A stretch of 64,000 nucleotides of DNA from Shewanella morhuae. GTDB taxonomy: Bacteria; Pseudomonadota; Gammaproteobacteria; Enterobacterales; Shewanellaceae. The stretch lies in assembly GCF_900156405.1 (NCBI RefSeq), contig NZ_FTNN01000005.1:44785-108784 (forward strand), read 5' to 3'. Both the position numbers and the translations under genes were made by a program. Shown here in pieces: positions 19,502-29,954 of the stretch; position 1 is the stretch's first letter, and the number at the start of each line of letters is the position of its first letter. Below the pieces are notes generated by a model that was given only the letters and a program-made list of their open reading frames with translations, was not told the origin of the DNA and made no database searches.

Positions 19502-20518
19502 ATGTCACAGGAATTTAATGTTGTCGTTTTAGGTGCATCGGGCGCAGTGGGTCAAACTATGATTGAGATCCTCGAAGAGCGTAATTTCCCGATTGCTAAT
19601 TTGTACCCTTTAGCTAGTAGCCGCAGCGCTGGTGAAACGGTCAGTTTTCATGGCAAACAAATTACCATTCTCGACGTAGAAACCTTCGATTGGACCCAAG
19701 CCCAAATTGGTTTTTTCTCAGCAGGCGGTGATGTTTCTGCCAAATGGGCACCGATTGCTGCCGAAGCGGGCTGTGTTGTGATTGATAACACTTCACACTT
19801 TAGATACGACATCGATGTTCCTTTAGTCATACCCGAAGTTAACCCGCACGCGATTGCCGATTTCCGTAATCGCAATATTATCGCCAATCCCAATTGTTCG
19901 ACCATCCAAATGCTGGTGGCGCTTAAACCGATTTATGATGCTTATGGTATTACGCGCATCAACGTAGCTACTTACCAGTCGGTATCTGGTACGGGCAAAA
20001 AAGCGATTGAAGAACTAGTACATCAGTGCACTAAACTATTGCAAGGCTTACCAGCGGAAGCGGAAGTTTATCCTAAGCAAATTGCTTTTAACGTATTGCC
20101 ACAAATCGATAAATTTATGGATAATGGCTATACCAAAGAAGAAATGAAAATGGTTTGGGAAACCCAAAAGATTTTCGGTGACGATGAGATATTAGTCAAT
20201 GCGACCGCTGTACGTGTTCCGGTATTTTATGGTCACTCTGAAGCGATTAACATCGAAACACGCCAACCTGTCGATGCAGAAGACGTTAAAGCGTTACTGC
20301 GTAATGCCGATGGCGTGGTATTGTTTGAGTCTGATGACGATTATCCTACGGCCGTGACTGATGGTGCTGGCACTGATCCCGTTTATGTTGGCCGTATTCG
20401 TAAGGATATTTCCCATTCTCACGGTATTAACTTGTGGGTGGTGTCAGACAATATTCGTAAGGGCGCAGCCTTAAATAGTGTGCAAATTGCCGAGATCTTA
20501 GTGAGAGATTACTACTAA
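19502..20518 (+). CDS. asd: Aspartate-semialdehyde dehydrogenase
   Basis: A 338-residue enzyme. It has an N-terminal NADP fold (VVLGASGAVGQTMIEIL) and the active-site Cys in NPNCST (C132). In E. coli the corresponding slot between pdxB and truA holds usg, an Asd paralogue; here the catalytic motif is intact, so real dehydrogenase activity (threonine, methionine, lysine/DAP pathway) is expected. Followed by a terminator 27 bp downstream. Confidence 0.9.
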   Translation: MSQEFNVVVLGASGAVGQTMIEILEERNFPIANLYPLASSRSAGETVSFHGKQITILDVETFDWTQAQIGFFSAGGDVSAKWAPIAAEAGCVVIDNTSHFRYDIDVPLVIPEVNPHAIADFRNRNIIANPNCSTIQMLVALKPIYDAYGITRINVATYQSVSGTGKKAIEELVHQCTKLLQGLPAEAEVYPKQIAFNVLPQIDKFMDNGYTKEEMKMVWETQKIFGDDEILVNATAVRVPVFYGHSEAINIETRQPVDAEDVKALLRNADGVVLFESDDDYPTAVTDGAGTDPVYVGRIRKDISHSHGINLWVVSDNIRKGAALNSVQIAEILVRDYY

Positions 20519-20544
20519 GTTTTATAAAGTAATGATGCCCATTG

Positions 20545-20573
20545 AAAAAGCCTGCAGTCAGCAGGCTTTTTTT
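20545..20573 (+). terminator. Rho-independent terminator after asd
   Basis: AAAAAGCCTGC / GCAGGCTTTTTTT with an AGTCA loop, immediately followed by GTTTT. Confidence 0.9.
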
Positions 20574-20695
20574 GTTTTACAATTGTGAACAGTAGCAGGG
20601 CAGGGATTTCTGGTTTATAGTAATCTCAATAAATACAATTGCCTAAAGCCTGTTATCAGAGAGATAACTTTATAGCGCTTCAAAGGGAAGGATTG

Positions 20696-23600
20696 ATGAC
20701 ATTTCGCACTTCGTATCTTGTGGGTCTAGTTGCCACTATTTTAGCCGTTTCTTCCATTACTTATTTTGTTGATCCCGCCATTGCAGCAGACACACCAAGA
20801 TTAAAACCTTTAAAAATCATGGGTCCAGATGGACAAATTCGTCAGGTTAATCATCAATACGGCCCTACGACATCTAAAGACACTTTTTGGAGCATAGCGC
20901 AAAAAGTCCGCCCTGATGCCAGTGTCAGTATTTACCAAGTAATGGCCGCGTTATACGATGCCAACCCCCATGCTTTTAATTCTGCTAGTTACAACAGTTT
21001 AGAACGTGGCATGATCTTGCTCGTTCCGTCTAAAGATGTCATGCAATCTATTCCTAATCGTATTGCGATAGCTAGAGCTGAACAAAGTGATAAACCTTCC
21101 CGCAGCGCGGCAAAAAATACTGCGAAACCGACACCGAAGGTGACGACTAAAGTGCCTGTAATCGCGCCGGCAGTAGCATCCACAGTGCTCGCAGAAAAAG
21201 CTTCGACACCTCCAGCTCCTGCGGTAGAAGCACCAGCAGTGGCACCAATTGATACTGCCGTAGCATCAGTACCTGCAGCCGATAAAGCCACTACGTCAGC
21301 AGCTGTGACTAATACACAGACTCAATCTACGCCTGAAATGGTGAGTTCCGATATCACTACACGGTTAGAGGCAGCTGAGAGTAAAAACCTGTCCTTAACC
21401 GATGAATTAGCCAGAACGCAAGATCAACTCTCTGTACGCACTGCTGATGTAGAAGCATTAAAAGTTAAAGTTGAAGAGTTAAATCAACGCATTGCCGTAC
21501 TAGAAGAAACGCTACAAGCCAGTAAATTACAAAACCAAGCGTTAAAAACAGAGATTGAAGCGACTCAAATATCCGAGCCAATAACCACAGAAGCTGATAC
21601 AGATACAGCGGCAGAGCCTGACGACCTGTGGCGTAACTTCCTTAATAACCCGATGTTAATGGTTGCGGCGGCGGTTATACCTGCTTTGTTTTTATTGCTA
21701 GGAGTGTTTTGGTTATTACGTCGCAAACGGAATAAAGAACGTCGCGAGATGCAGGCGCAGCAAGCGGCTATGGCTGCTGGTGCTACGGCTACGACTCTGA
21801 GTATGGATAATGACGATTTAGGTGATATGGCGGTTCATTTAGACCGTGATCCTATTGATTCTATCGACAGTTTACTCGATATGGGAAGTGTAGATTTACA
21901 ACCAGAACACGATCTCTCTGATGCGAGTGACCAAATGGATATGGCCTCTGAGATGTTTATTGATCAGAGTGTTGCTATTGGATCTGATGTTGAGGAGGAA
22001 GGCCAATCTTTAGATGATCTATGGGCAGAAGCCATGGGGGATCAGGAAGAAGGTATCCCAGAAAGTAAACCTAAATCTGACAATATCATTGAGGAAGCTG
22101 ATCTTGATGCGCTATTAGCCGGTCTAGATTTTGAAGAAACCTCAAATGAGAATGACAATTTTAGTGAGTTAGAGCGCAACTTTGGCAATGATTTGGCGCA
22201 AACGAATGACGTTGGCTTTGAGAAAAACAACGCTGTTGAGATTGACGCGGCTGAACCTGCCAAGGCGTCGACAGCAGATACTGACGATCTTGATGCTTTG
22301 CTTGCCGAGTTTAGTGCGCCAGTAGCAAAAACTACTCCCGAATCTGTGGCGGCTGATGATCTCAGCGACGCATTATCTGATTCATCAGTTGAATCGGTTG
22401 AATTAGATGATGCGATTACGGATTCTAATGACGATATCGCTGCTCTACTCGCAGGTTTTGATAAACCGACACCTGCACCAGAATCTGAATCAGCAGTTAC
22501 TGAGCCCGATCTTAGCGCCGAAATTGCCGATGAGTTAGACGCCAAGCTTGATGACTTAGACGTTGATGGCTTAGACGTTGATGATATTGATGCCTTGTTG
22601 GCAGGTTTTGATAAACCTACACCCGCTTCTGAATCTACAGCTGAAGTCGCAGAACCTGATCTTAGCGCCGAAATTGCCGCCGAGTTAGACGCAGAGCTTG
22701 ATAACTTAGACATTGATAATAATGATGATATCGATGCCTTATTGGCAGATTTTGATAAACCGACACCTGCACCAGAATCTGGACCAGAAGTTACAAGACC
22801 TGATCTTAGCGCTGAAATTGCCGCTGAGTTAGACGCTGAGCTTGATGACTTAGACGTTGATAATAGCGCTGATATTGATGCCTTATTGGCAGGTTTCGAT
22901 AAACCGGCGCCCGCTTCTGAATCTACAGCCGCAGTCGCAGATCATAGCGCTGAAATTGCCGCTGAGTTAGACGCTGAGCTTGATGACTTAGACGTTGATA
23001 ATAGCGCTGATATTGATGCCTTATTGGCAGGTTTCGATAAACCGGCGCCCGCTTCTGAATCTACAGCCGCAGTCGCAGAATCCGATCTTAGCGCCGAAAT
23101 TGCCGCTGAGTTAGACGCAGAGCTTGATGACTTAGACGTTGGTAATAGTGATGATATTGATGCTTTGTTGGCAGATTTTGACAAACCAACATCTGTATCA
23201 GGATCTGAACCCGAAGTCGCAGAACCCAATATTAGCGCTGAAATTGCCGCTGAGTTAGACGCAGACATTGATGAGCTAGGTGTTGACGATACCGATGACA
23301 TTGACTCCTTATTGGCCAGTTTTGAGACAAAACCAGAGGTTGAGCTTGATACCACTGCAGAACCACAAAATGATTTACAAGATAGTGCAGATAGCGACAT
23401 CAATGCAGCTATTACTGCAGAGTTGCAAGCTTCGTTGCCAGAAGACTTAACCAATGAAGAAGATTTAGATGCGCTTTTAGCTCAGTTTGATTTGCCTGAA
23501 CAATCAGAGGCCGATGCCGACGAAATTAATTTTGATATCGAAACCGCAGCAATAGAGTCTACTGACACCGATGATGCTAATGATTTACTTAAAGGTATTG

Positions 23601-24505
23601 GTGCAGGTCACGACCCAAATGGTACTGACGATACGTTTGAGCTTGATGATGAACCTCAAGTCAGTTTAACAACGGCTGGAGTGGCAGCAGCAACGGCCGC
23701 AGTATTAAGCACCAAAGAGAAAGAATCATCATTTTTTAATGATTTAAAAGCCAATAAAAGTGCAGATCCCCATGTACTCGATTGGGATTCAGAGCTTGAT
23801 TTTGCCCCTAAAGCAAACCCTGTCACGCCTCAAACTAGCACCGCAACTGATGGCAATAATGTTGAGCCTAACACCGATTTCATTCAAGCAGCTCAAGATA
23901 AGCCCATCAAGGCGACACGGAACGATCTTGATTTTAGTGAAGATGTTAAACTCGATACTCAAGAAGATGTGGATGAACTAGATTTTGAGCAAGGGTTTGA
24001 TTTAAGTGACGATAATGTGCTCGCCGCCTTTACTGCTAATGCAGATTTTGATGAAGATGAAGACGTATTGACGTCGGAAGACAGCTTTTCTCTCATTGAT
24101 GATCATAATCTCACCGTTGATGAAGCCTTGGCTGCGCTTGATGCCCAAGAGTCGCGTAAAGCACAGCAGAGGTTTGTGCCTGAGCACGATTTAACTCACT
24201 TCCAAAATGAAAATGGTTTTATTGATATCGATAAGTTGTTAAATGATGCCAATGAAGAGGGTGATACCGATCAGTATTCAGAAATTGACGTTGAAATGAG
24301 TGACGTAAATGCTTTAATCGGTGATGCGGCGATGATTGATGTTGATGACGAGGAAAATTCAGTCAATGCCAAACTTGATTTAGCCCGTGCATATATTGAA
24401 ATTGACGATAGTGATAGCGCCAAAGCCTTGCTAAAAGAAGTCAATATTGATGGTAATGCGCGTCAGCAAGAAGAAGCGCAACGTTTACTGAAGAATATCA
24501 GCTAA
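20696..24505 (+). CDS. fimV: FimV-family polar hub protein with acidic repeats
   Basis: A 1269-residue inner-membrane protein. Signal/anchor at 8-27; periplasmic LysM-like domain around 60-112 (peptidoglycan binding); a Pro/Ala-rich linker; coiled coil about 222-292; membrane helix about 316-340 followed by RRKRNKERRE; then a very long acidic cytoplasmic region. Residues about 579-875 contain roughly six 46-50-residue repeats (core DIDALLAGFDKP, then SAEIAAELDAELDDLDVD). The C-terminus has the conserved FimV helical motif (AKLDLARAYIEIDD...ALLKEV). FimV/HubP proteins organise the cell pole, type IV pili and the flagellum. The ATG at 20696 lies behind GGGAAGGA. Confidence 0.92.
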   Translation: MTFRTSYLVGLVATILAVSSITYFVDPAIAADTPRLKPLKIMGPDGQIRQVNHQYGPTTSKDTFWSIAQKVRPDASVSIYQVMAALYDANPHAFNSASYNSLERGMILLVPSKDVMQSIPNRIAIARAEQSDKPSRSAAKNTAKPTPKVTTKVPVIAPAVASTVLAEKASTPPAPAVEAPAVAPIDTAVASVPAADKATTSAAVTNTQTQSTPEMVSSDITTRLEAAESKNLSLTDELARTQDQLSVRTADVEALKVKVEELNQRIAVLEETLQASKLQNQALKTEIEATQISEPITTEADTDTAAEPDDLWRNFLNNPMLMVAAAVIPALFLLLGVFWLLRRKRNKERREMQAQQAAMAAGATATTLSMDNDDLGDMAVHLDRDPIDSIDSLLDMGSVDLQPEHDLSDASDQMDMASEMFIDQSVAIGSDVEEEGQSLDDLWAEAMGDQEEGIPESKPKSDNIIEEADLDALLAGLDFEETSNENDNFSELERNFGNDLAQTNDVGFEKNNAVEIDAAEPAKASTADTDDLDALLAEFSAPVAKTTPESVAADDLSDALSDSSVESVELDDAITDSNDDIAALLAGFDKPTPAPESESAVTEPDLSAEIADELDAKLDDLDVDGLDVDDIDALLAGFDKPTPASESTAEVAEPDLSAEIAAELDAELDNLDIDNNDDIDALLADFDKPTPAPESGPEVTRPDLSAEIAAELDAELDDLDVDNSADIDALLAGFDKPAPASESTAAVADHSAEIAAELDAELDDLDVDNSADIDALLAGFDKPAPASESTAAVAESDLSAEIAAELDAELDDLDVGNSDDIDALLADFDKPTSVSGSEPEVAEPNISAEIAAELDADIDELGVDDTDDIDSLLASFETKPEVELDTTAEPQNDLQDSADSDINAAITAELQASLPEDLTNEEDLDALLAQFDLPEQSEADADEINFDIETAAIESTDTDDANDLLKGIGAGHDPNGTDDTFELDDEPQVSLTTAGVAAATAAVLSTKEKESSFFNDLKANKSADPHVLDWDSELDFAPKANPVTPQTSTATDGNNVEPNTDFIQAAQDKPIKATRNDLDFSEDVKLDTQEDVDELDFEQGFDLSDDNVLAAFTANADFDEDEDVLTSEDSFSLIDDHNLTVDEALAALDAQESRKAQQRFVPEHDLTHFQNENGFIDIDKLLNDANEEGDTDQYSEIDVEMSDVNALIGDAAMIDVDDEENSVNAKLDLARAYIEIDDSDSAKALLKEVNIDGNARQQEEAQRLLKNIS
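22430..23320 (+). repeat. In-frame tandem repeats inside fimV
   Basis: About six degenerate repeats of 138-150 bp. Two neighbouring copies (around 22809-22946 and 22947-23084, offset 138 bp) are almost identical at the nucleotide level through the GCGCTGATATTGATGCC core. This points to recent slippage or unequal recombination. Confidence 0.9.
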
Positions 24506-24529
24506 AGCGGTCACCTTTCAGTTTTGATT

Positions 24530-24558
24530 AAACGGCGCTAACAGCGCCGTTTTTTTTA
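24530..24558 (+). terminator. Rho-independent terminator after fimV
   Basis: AACGGCGCT / AGCGCCGTT arms with an AACA loop, followed by a run of T. Confidence 0.9.
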
Positions 24559-24614
24559 GTTAATGCTGTGATAAAATGCGCCGCTAAATAATAGTCACAA
24601 GTGAGGATAAGTGA

Positions 24615-25400
24615 ATGCGGATTGCATTAGGTATTGAATATGACGGTAAGGGCTATTTTGGCTGGCAACGCCAAACAGACGTCGATTCAGTACAAACGCA
24701 ATTAGAACGTGCGTTATCGATAGTGGCCAACGAACCCATTGGCGTACTTTGTGCTGGTCGTACCGATGCGGGGGTTCATGCCACTGGCCAAGTGGTGCAT
24801 TTTGAAACAAATGCAATTCGTAACGAAAGCGCATGGACCCTCGGGGTGAATGCTAATCTGCCTGATGATATTGCTGTGCGCTGGGTGAAAGAGGTGGATG
24901 ATAGCTTCCATGCTCGTTTTTCCGCCACGGCTCGTCGCTACCGTTATGTGATTTATAATCATCAATTTCGCCCAGGAATTTTACGTCACGGCGTCAGTCA
25001 TTATCACGGTGATATCGATGCTAACAAAATGCATCAAGCGGCGCAGTTATTACTCGGTGAACATGATTTTACCAGTTTCCGTGCTATGCAGTGTCAATCT
25101 AAAACGCCATTTCGCAATGTGCATTGCGTAAATGTGACTCGCCAAGGTATGTATGTGATTGTTGATATTGCTGCTAATGCCTTTTTGCACCACATGGTGC
25201 GTAATATTGTGGGTTCGTTATTAGAAATTGGTTTAGGTAATCAGCCTTTAACGTGGATGACAGAGCTGTTAGCGCTAAAGGATAGAAAACAAGCGGCAGC
25301 AACGGCAAAACCCAATGGGCTTTATTTAGTTGATGTGACGTATCCAGAGCAGTACCAGTTACCCAAATTGGCTCTTGGGCCGCTGTTTATGTTGGACTAA
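24615..25400 (+). CDS. truA: tRNA pseudouridine(38-40) synthase TruA
   Basis: A 261-residue enzyme that isomerises U38-U40 in the tRNA anticodon arm. The catalytic Asp lies in the GRTDAGVHA motif near residues 49-57; the C-terminal [15 protein letters not shown] motif is also present. Start ATG at 24615 with GAGGATAAG upstream. accD, often found downstream, is not here. Confidence 0.96.
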   Translation: MRIALGIEYDGKGYFGWQRQTDVDSVQTQLERALSIVANEPIGVLCAGRTDAGVHATGQVVHFETNAIRNESAWTLGVNANLPDDIAVRWVKEVDDSFHARFSATARRYRYVIYNHQFRPGILRHGVSHYHGDIDANKMHQAAQLLLGEHDFTSFRAMQCQSKTPFRNVHCVNVTRQGMYVIVDIAANAFLHHMVRNIVGSLLEIGLGNQPLTWMTELLALKDRKQAAATAKPNGLYLVDVTYPEQYQLPKLALGPLFMLD

Positions 25401-25470
25401 AATTACCGTTTATAATACTCAGGCTTTATTTCAATAGATTGTAAGACATCGAATACGAGGATGTACCGAT

Positions 25471-26742
25471 ATGCTAACAGTACCAGCGTCAAATGCAGAG
25501 ATTAATCAGTGGCTTGACTATTTGTTATCCATTCATCCCACTGAAATAGACATGGGGTTAAGCCGTGTTTCACAAGTGGCGCGCCGCTTAGATCTACTGA
25601 CACTTGGCCAAACTAAAGTGGTTACTGTGGCTGGCACAAATGGTAAAGGCACCACTTGCGCTATGTTAGAACAAATTTTGCGCTTATCGGGTTTGACTGT
25701 GGGAGTGTACAGCTCACCGCATATGCTCAAGTATAACGAGCGAGTGCGTATCAATGGCGAAGATGCGAAAGACTGTGCTTTTGTTGCGGCCTTTGAGCAA
25801 ATTGAAGCGGCGCGCGCCGAGATCTCTCTGACCTTTTTTGAATACGCTACGCTGGCGGGATTAATCCTTTTTAAAGCCGCAAAGCTTGATGTTGTGATTC
25901 TAGAAGTCGGTTTAGGAGGACGTTTAGATGCCACTAACATTATTGATGCCGATATTAGTGTGGTCACTTCAGTGGATTTAGATCACGAAGGTTATCTTGG
26001 TAATACCCGTGAACTTGTGGGCCGTGAAAAGGCGGGGATTTTCCGCGCTGGTAAACCCGCTATCGTAGGTGAACCCAACCTGCCATGCAGCGTTAATGAT
26101 GTTGCTAAGGAAGTCGGCGCACATTTATACCGTGTTGGTCATGAATTTAGTTATCAAAATCATGGTGACTCATGGGAGTTTTCGGGGAAAATAAGGCAGC
26201 TTAATCACCTAACATTACCGACCTTACCCTTGCCTAATGCGGCAACGGTACTGGCGGTGATTGAACATGGTTGGCCTTATATTACGGCGGATATTATCGA
26301 TAAAGGTATTAGTACGGCTCGTTTAACCGGTCGATTAGAGCGAGTGAGTGAACAACCTTTAGTGCTGCTTGATGTCGCCCATAATCCCCATGCGGCTCGA
26401 TTTTTAGTGCAACAGTTACAGCCGATAGTTGCAGGGAAGCGCGTATTTGCGCTATGCGGCATGCTTAAAGATAAAGATATTGCTGGCGTGCTGTCGGTGA
26501 TTGAACCTTTGGTTGACACATGGTGCTTAGTGAGTCTGAAAGGTGAGCGCGGTGCAAGTGCGGCTCAGTTGCGTCAAACCTTAGCAGCAGATAGCAAAGC
26601 GATTGAGTTTGAAGACATAGATGCTGCCTGGTCTGCATTAAAAGTGCAAATAACCCCAGATGATGTGGTAATTGTGTTTGGCTCCTTTTACACTGTGGCA
26701 GGTTTTAAGTCTCAATTTAAGCAGGAAGTGCGTTTTGTCTAG
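25471..26742 (+). CDS. folC: Dihydrofolate synthase / folylpolyglutamate synthase
   Basis: A 423-residue Mur-ligase-type enzyme that adds glutamate to dihydropteroate and folates. It has the P-loop VAGTNGKGTTCAMLE, the GLGGRLDATN motif and the ALLDVAHNPHA-type motif (LLDVAHNPHAARF). An AT-rich 70-bp gap with a TATAAT at 25411 separates it from truA. It overlaps dedD by 8 bp. Confidence 0.95.
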   Translation: MLTVPASNAEINQWLDYLLSIHPTEIDMGLSRVSQVARRLDLLTLGQTKVVTVAGTNGKGTTCAMLEQILRLSGLTVGVYSSPHMLKYNERVRINGEDAKDCAFVAAFEQIEAARAEISLTFFEYATLAGLILFKAAKLDVVILEVGLGGRLDATNIIDADISVVTSVDLDHEGYLGNTRELVGREKAGIFRAGKPAIVGEPNLPCSVNDVAKEVGAHLYRVGHEFSYQNHGDSWEFSGKIRQLNHLTLPTLPLPNAATVLAVIEHGWPYITADIIDKGISTARLTGRLERVSEQPLVLLDVAHNPHAARFLVQQLQPIVAGKRVFALCGMLKDKDIAGVLSVIEPLVDTWCLVSLKGERGASAAQLRQTLAADSKAIEFEDIDAAWSALKVQITPDDVVIVFGSFYTVAGFKSQFKQEVRFV

Positions 26743-27487
26743 CCAGTTTCATAATCGTTTAGTTGGCACTGTGGTGCTGGTTGCGCTTGGTGTGCTTTTT
26801 TTGCCGGATATTTTAGATGGTAAAAAAGATCATCAAGAAGAGCAATTTTCAGAGATCCCTTTACGTCCGACTGTAATTGAACAGCAAAAAGCCGACGATA
26901 TGTTTGAGGTTTTATCGGTTGATGGTGAACTTAGCTCAAATGAACCTGCGTTAGCGGCTGATGCTCAAGCTAATGCGGATAATCAGCTTGAGGTTGCAGT
27001 CAAAGAGTCCTCTAAGTCAGATGCTAAGGCTGAAATCCAGCCCGAGATAAAAAAGGCTGACGTCAAAAAAGAGCCGCCTAAGGCAACCGTTAAAGCTGAA
27101 GCGATTAAAAAGTCTGAGAGCAAACCGGTCGCAGTGGAAAAGGTTGAAAAAGCTAAAGTTGAAAAACCAAAAGTTACAGCGCCTAAAGTCAATACGGCAA
27201 AAGAGGCTGAAGTTAAAACTGTTAGTCGTGACAATATAAAAAGCGGTTTTACCTTACAGTTAGGTGGTTTTAATAATGCCGCTAACGTTAAAACCTTAGT
27301 CGCACAACTGCGTAAGAATGGTTTTAAAGCTTACACCATTCCAGCAACACCTAAGGATGGCGTATTGACTAAAGTTTTTGTTGGGCCAGATGTGTCCGAA
27401 GCAAAACTGAAAAAAATACAAATTGAGGTCGAAACCCTCACACGGCTTAAGGGCTGGATAATACCTTTTAACCCCTTAGAGTCTTAA
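26735..27487 (+). CDS. dedD: SPOR-domain cell-division protein DedD
   Basis: A 250-residue bitopic membrane protein: a short cytoplasmic N-terminus, one membrane helix (LVGTVVLVALGVLFLPDIL, about 8-26), a Lys/Ala/Glu-rich periplasmic linker, and a C-terminal SPOR domain (GFTLQLGGFNNAANVKTLV...) that binds denuded septal peptidoglycan. The proposed start is TTG at 26735, 8 bp inside the end of folC, with AGGA upstream. The folC-dedD-cvpA-purF order matches E. coli. Confidence 0.85.
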   Translation: MSSQFHNRLVGTVVLVALGVLFLPDILDGKKDHQEEQFSEIPLRPTVIEQQKADDMFEVLSVDGELSSNEPALAADAQANADNQLEVAVKESSKSDAKAEIQPEIKKADVKKEPPKATVKAEAIKKSESKPVAVEKVEKAKVEKPKVTAPKVNTAKEAEVKTVSRDNIKSGFTLQLGGFNNAANVKTLVAQLRKNGFKAYTIPATPKDGVLTKVFVGPDVSEAKLKKIQIEVETLTRLKGWIIPFNPLES

Positions 27488-27503
27488 TGGCGATACCACG
27501 CCC

Positions 27504-27566
27504 GAGACTGAAAATGATTTATTTACCTCACTAGGGGGTGAGAATCGTTTCAGTCTCTGGTAGAAT
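27504..27566 (+). promoter_or_regulatory. Dyad overlapping an extended -10 promoter for cvpA-purF
   Basis: A perfect 10-bp inverted repeat, GAGACTGAAA (27504-27513) and TTTCAGTCTC (27548-27557), encloses two smaller pairings (GATT/AATC and CTCAC/GTGAG). It ends right before TGGTAGAAT, an extended -10 at 27558-27566. Such placement suits an operator or a structured promoter. No canonical PurR box is visible. Confidence 0.45.
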
Positions 27567-27603
27567 CTCGCCGTCTTAAAGCCCATGTCGGAAAGCCATC
27601 TCA

Positions 27604-28092
27604 ATGGTTTGGATTGATTACGCTATCATATTCGTCATCGGATTATCGACTCTCATCAGTCTGATCCGAGGATTTGCCAAAGAAGCCATGTCGTTAGTGG
27701 TATGGTTTGCAGCTTTCTTTATTGCCAGCCAATTTTACCTCGATCTTGCCGTTCATTTAACGCAAATGAGTGATGAGATGCTGCGCAATGGCGTTTCCAT
27801 TGCCATTCTGTTTATTACTACCTTAGTGCTCGGCGCTCTAGTTAACTACATTCTTGGACAACTGGTTGTTAAAACCGGATTATCTGGCACTGACAGGCTT
27901 TTAGGCCTTTGTTTCGGTGCCATTCGCGGCGCCTTGATTGTCAGTGCTTTACTGTTTTTTATGGATGCTTTTACAGGCTCACCCAACACTCAGTGGTGGA
28001 AGGACTCTGTGCTAGTGCCCGAATTTGGCGTGGTTATTCAATGGTTTTTTAACTATTTGGAAAACACCTCCAGCTTTGTACCCAAACTATAA
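27604..28092 (+). CDS. cvpA: Colicin V production protein family, CvpA
   Basis: A 162-residue inner-membrane protein with four hydrophobic segments and the family start [24 protein letters not shown]. CvpA is needed for colicin V export in E. coli and is tied to purF in an operon. Its molecular role is not settled. Here purF follows after 266 bp rather than directly. Confidence 0.88.
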   Translation: MVWIDYAIIFVIGLSTLISLIRGFAKEAMSLVVWFAAFFIASQFYLDLAVHLTQMSDEMLRNGVSIAILFITTLVLGALVNYILGQLVVKTGLSGTDRLLGLCFGAIRGALIVSALLFFMDAFTGSPNTQWWKDSVLVPEFGVVIQWFFNYLENTSSFVPKL

Positions 28093-28358
28093 GAAATAAA
28101 ATTAATTAATCCTAAATGCTGAAAAACGCTGTCGCTTGGGAATTTATGTTACGCATGTTTAAGGGCTGATGCCTATTACATACACACGCCATTTAGATAA
28201 TGACCTCGATGTTGTTATTTGAATAAGCAGAAACGTGACCGAATACCTGAGTGATAAATAACGTCGTATTTAAACCGAAAGGTAAAAGTATGATCTTATA
28301 ACCTGCTTATATTTCAGCATAAAAGGCATAGAACATCTTACAATGAGGAAGCTTATCC

Positions 28359-29873
28359 ATGTGTGGTATCGTCGGAATAGTTGGCCAATCATCGGTTAAT
28401 CAAACCATTTATGATGCACTGACAGTGCTGCAGCACAGAGGTCAGGATGCGGCAGGTATTGTGACCATTGATCGTGGTGCTTTCAGGCTGCGTAAAGCCA
28501 ATGGTTTAGTCAAAGACGTTTTTGAAGTCAAACACATGCAACGCCTACAAGGTAATGCAGGTATTGGCCATGTGCGCTATCCAACGGCGGGCAGTTCAAG
28601 TGCGTCAGAGGCGCAGCCTTTTTATGTTAACTCGCCATTTGGGATCTCTTTAGCCCACAACGGCAACTTAACTAACACGGTTGAATTAGCCGAGGGGCTG
28701 ATCAAAAAACGTCGCCATGTGAATACCACCTCAGACTCTGAAGTGTTATTAAACCTGTTGGCTGATGAATTACAAAAAACCACTAGCTTAACCCTGACTT
28801 CAGAAGAAGTATTTGATGCGGTTGCTAACGTGCACCAGCAAGCTCGTGGTGCCTATGCGGTAGTGGCGATGATCATTGGCCAAGGCCTTGTCGCGTTTCG
28901 TGACCCATTCGGTATTCGTCCTTTGGTGTTAGGCAAGCACGAAACGCCAACAGGTACCGAATACATGGTCGCCTCTGAAAGTGTTGCTCTCGATGCTGTT
29001 GGCTTTGAGGTGATGCGTGATGTGGCGCCGGGTGAAGCGATTTATGTGTCTATTGATGGCGAGCTTTATACGCGTCAATGTGCGGCTAATCCGAGCTATG
29101 CGCCTTGCATCTTTGAGTTTGTTTATTTTGCCCGTCCAGATTCGACCATCGACAAAGTATCGGTATATGCCAGTCGCGTTAATATGGGCGCCAAGCTTGG
29201 CGAGAAAATTAAGAAGGAATGGTGCGATCACGATATCGATGTGGTAATCCCTATTCCTGAAACCTCTTGTGATACCGCCCTTGAAATTGCCCGTTGCATG
29301 GGTTTACCGTATCGCCAAGGATTTGTAAAAAACCGTTATATTGGCCGTACTTTCATCATGCCGGGTCAGCAGGAGCGTAAGAAGTCTGTGCGCCGTAAGC
29401 TCAATGCCATTAATACCGAGTTTTACGGTAAAAATGTGCTGCTAGTAGATGACTCTATTGTGCGCGGTACAACCTCAGAGCAAATCATTGAAATGGCTCG
29501 TGAAGCGGGTGCTAAGAAAGTGTATTTCGCCTCTGCGGCTCCAGAAATTCGCTTCCCTAATGTTTACGGCATCGACATGCCAACATCAAATGAGTTAATC
29601 GCCCATGGGCGTGATGTTGATGAAATTGCTAAATTAATCGGTGCCGATGGCATTATTTTCCAGGATTTACCTGACTTAATTGAAGCAGTAAGAATGGAAA
29701 ATCCAGCGATTAAGCGTTTTGAAACCTCAGTATTTGATGGCCATTACATTACTAATGATGTTGATCAAGCGTATTTAGATCACTTAACACATCTGCGTAA
29801 TGATGATGCTAAAGTGGATCGCAATAAGGATGTGGGCACTAACTTAGAGTTGCATAACGTCTGTCATCCATAA
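28359..29873 (+). CDS. purF: Amidophosphoribosyltransferase
   Basis: A 504-residue enzyme that makes 5-phosphoribosylamine from PRPP and glutamine, the first step of purine synthesis. The N-terminal nucleophile Cys2 (MCGIVGIVG) and the glutaminase domain are intact. The PRPP-binding loop [14 protein letters not shown] lies in the C-terminal half. Start ATG at 28359 behind AATGAGGAAG. Confidence 0.97.
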   Translation: MCGIVGIVGQSSVNQTIYDALTVLQHRGQDAAGIVTIDRGAFRLRKANGLVKDVFEVKHMQRLQGNAGIGHVRYPTAGSSSASEAQPFYVNSPFGISLAHNGNLTNTVELAEGLIKKRRHVNTTSDSEVLLNLLADELQKTTSLTLTSEEVFDAVANVHQQARGAYAVVAMIIGQGLVAFRDPFGIRPLVLGKHETPTGTEYMVASESVALDAVGFEVMRDVAPGEAIYVSIDGELYTRQCAANPSYAPCIFEFVYFARPDSTIDKVSVYASRVNMGAKLGEKIKKEWCDHDIDVVIPIPETSCDTALEIARCMGLPYRQGFVKNRYIGRTFIMPGQQERKKSVRRKLNAINTEFYGKNVLLVDDSIVRGTTSEQIIEMAREAGAKKVYFASAAPEIRFPNVYGIDMPTSNELIAHGRDVDEIAKLIGADGIIFQDLPDLIEAVRMENPAIKRFETSVFDGHYITNDVDQAYLDHLTHLRNDDAKVDRNKDVGTNLELHNVCHP

Positions 29874-29920
29874 AGAAAGATAAGCGTTTGAACGCGAGCC
29901 GTTAGCGTATAAAGAGCAGG

Positions 29921-29947
29921 AGCCAGTGATATTTCACTGGCTTTTTT
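29921..29947 (+). terminator. Rho-independent terminator after purF
   Basis: AGCCAGTGA / TCACTGGCT hairpin followed by TTTTTT, 48 bp after the purF stop. Confidence 0.85.
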
Positions 29948-29954
29948 ATGACTC

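Noticed and set aside
22042-23454. Long antisense open frames opposite fimV
   Set aside because: They arise from the skewed codon use of the acidic repeats (Ser/Ala-rich on the other strand) and have no family similarity or start signals.
27504-27557. Dyad after dedD as a simple terminator
   Set aside because: No T-run follows; an extended -10 does, so an operator or promoter structure is more likely.
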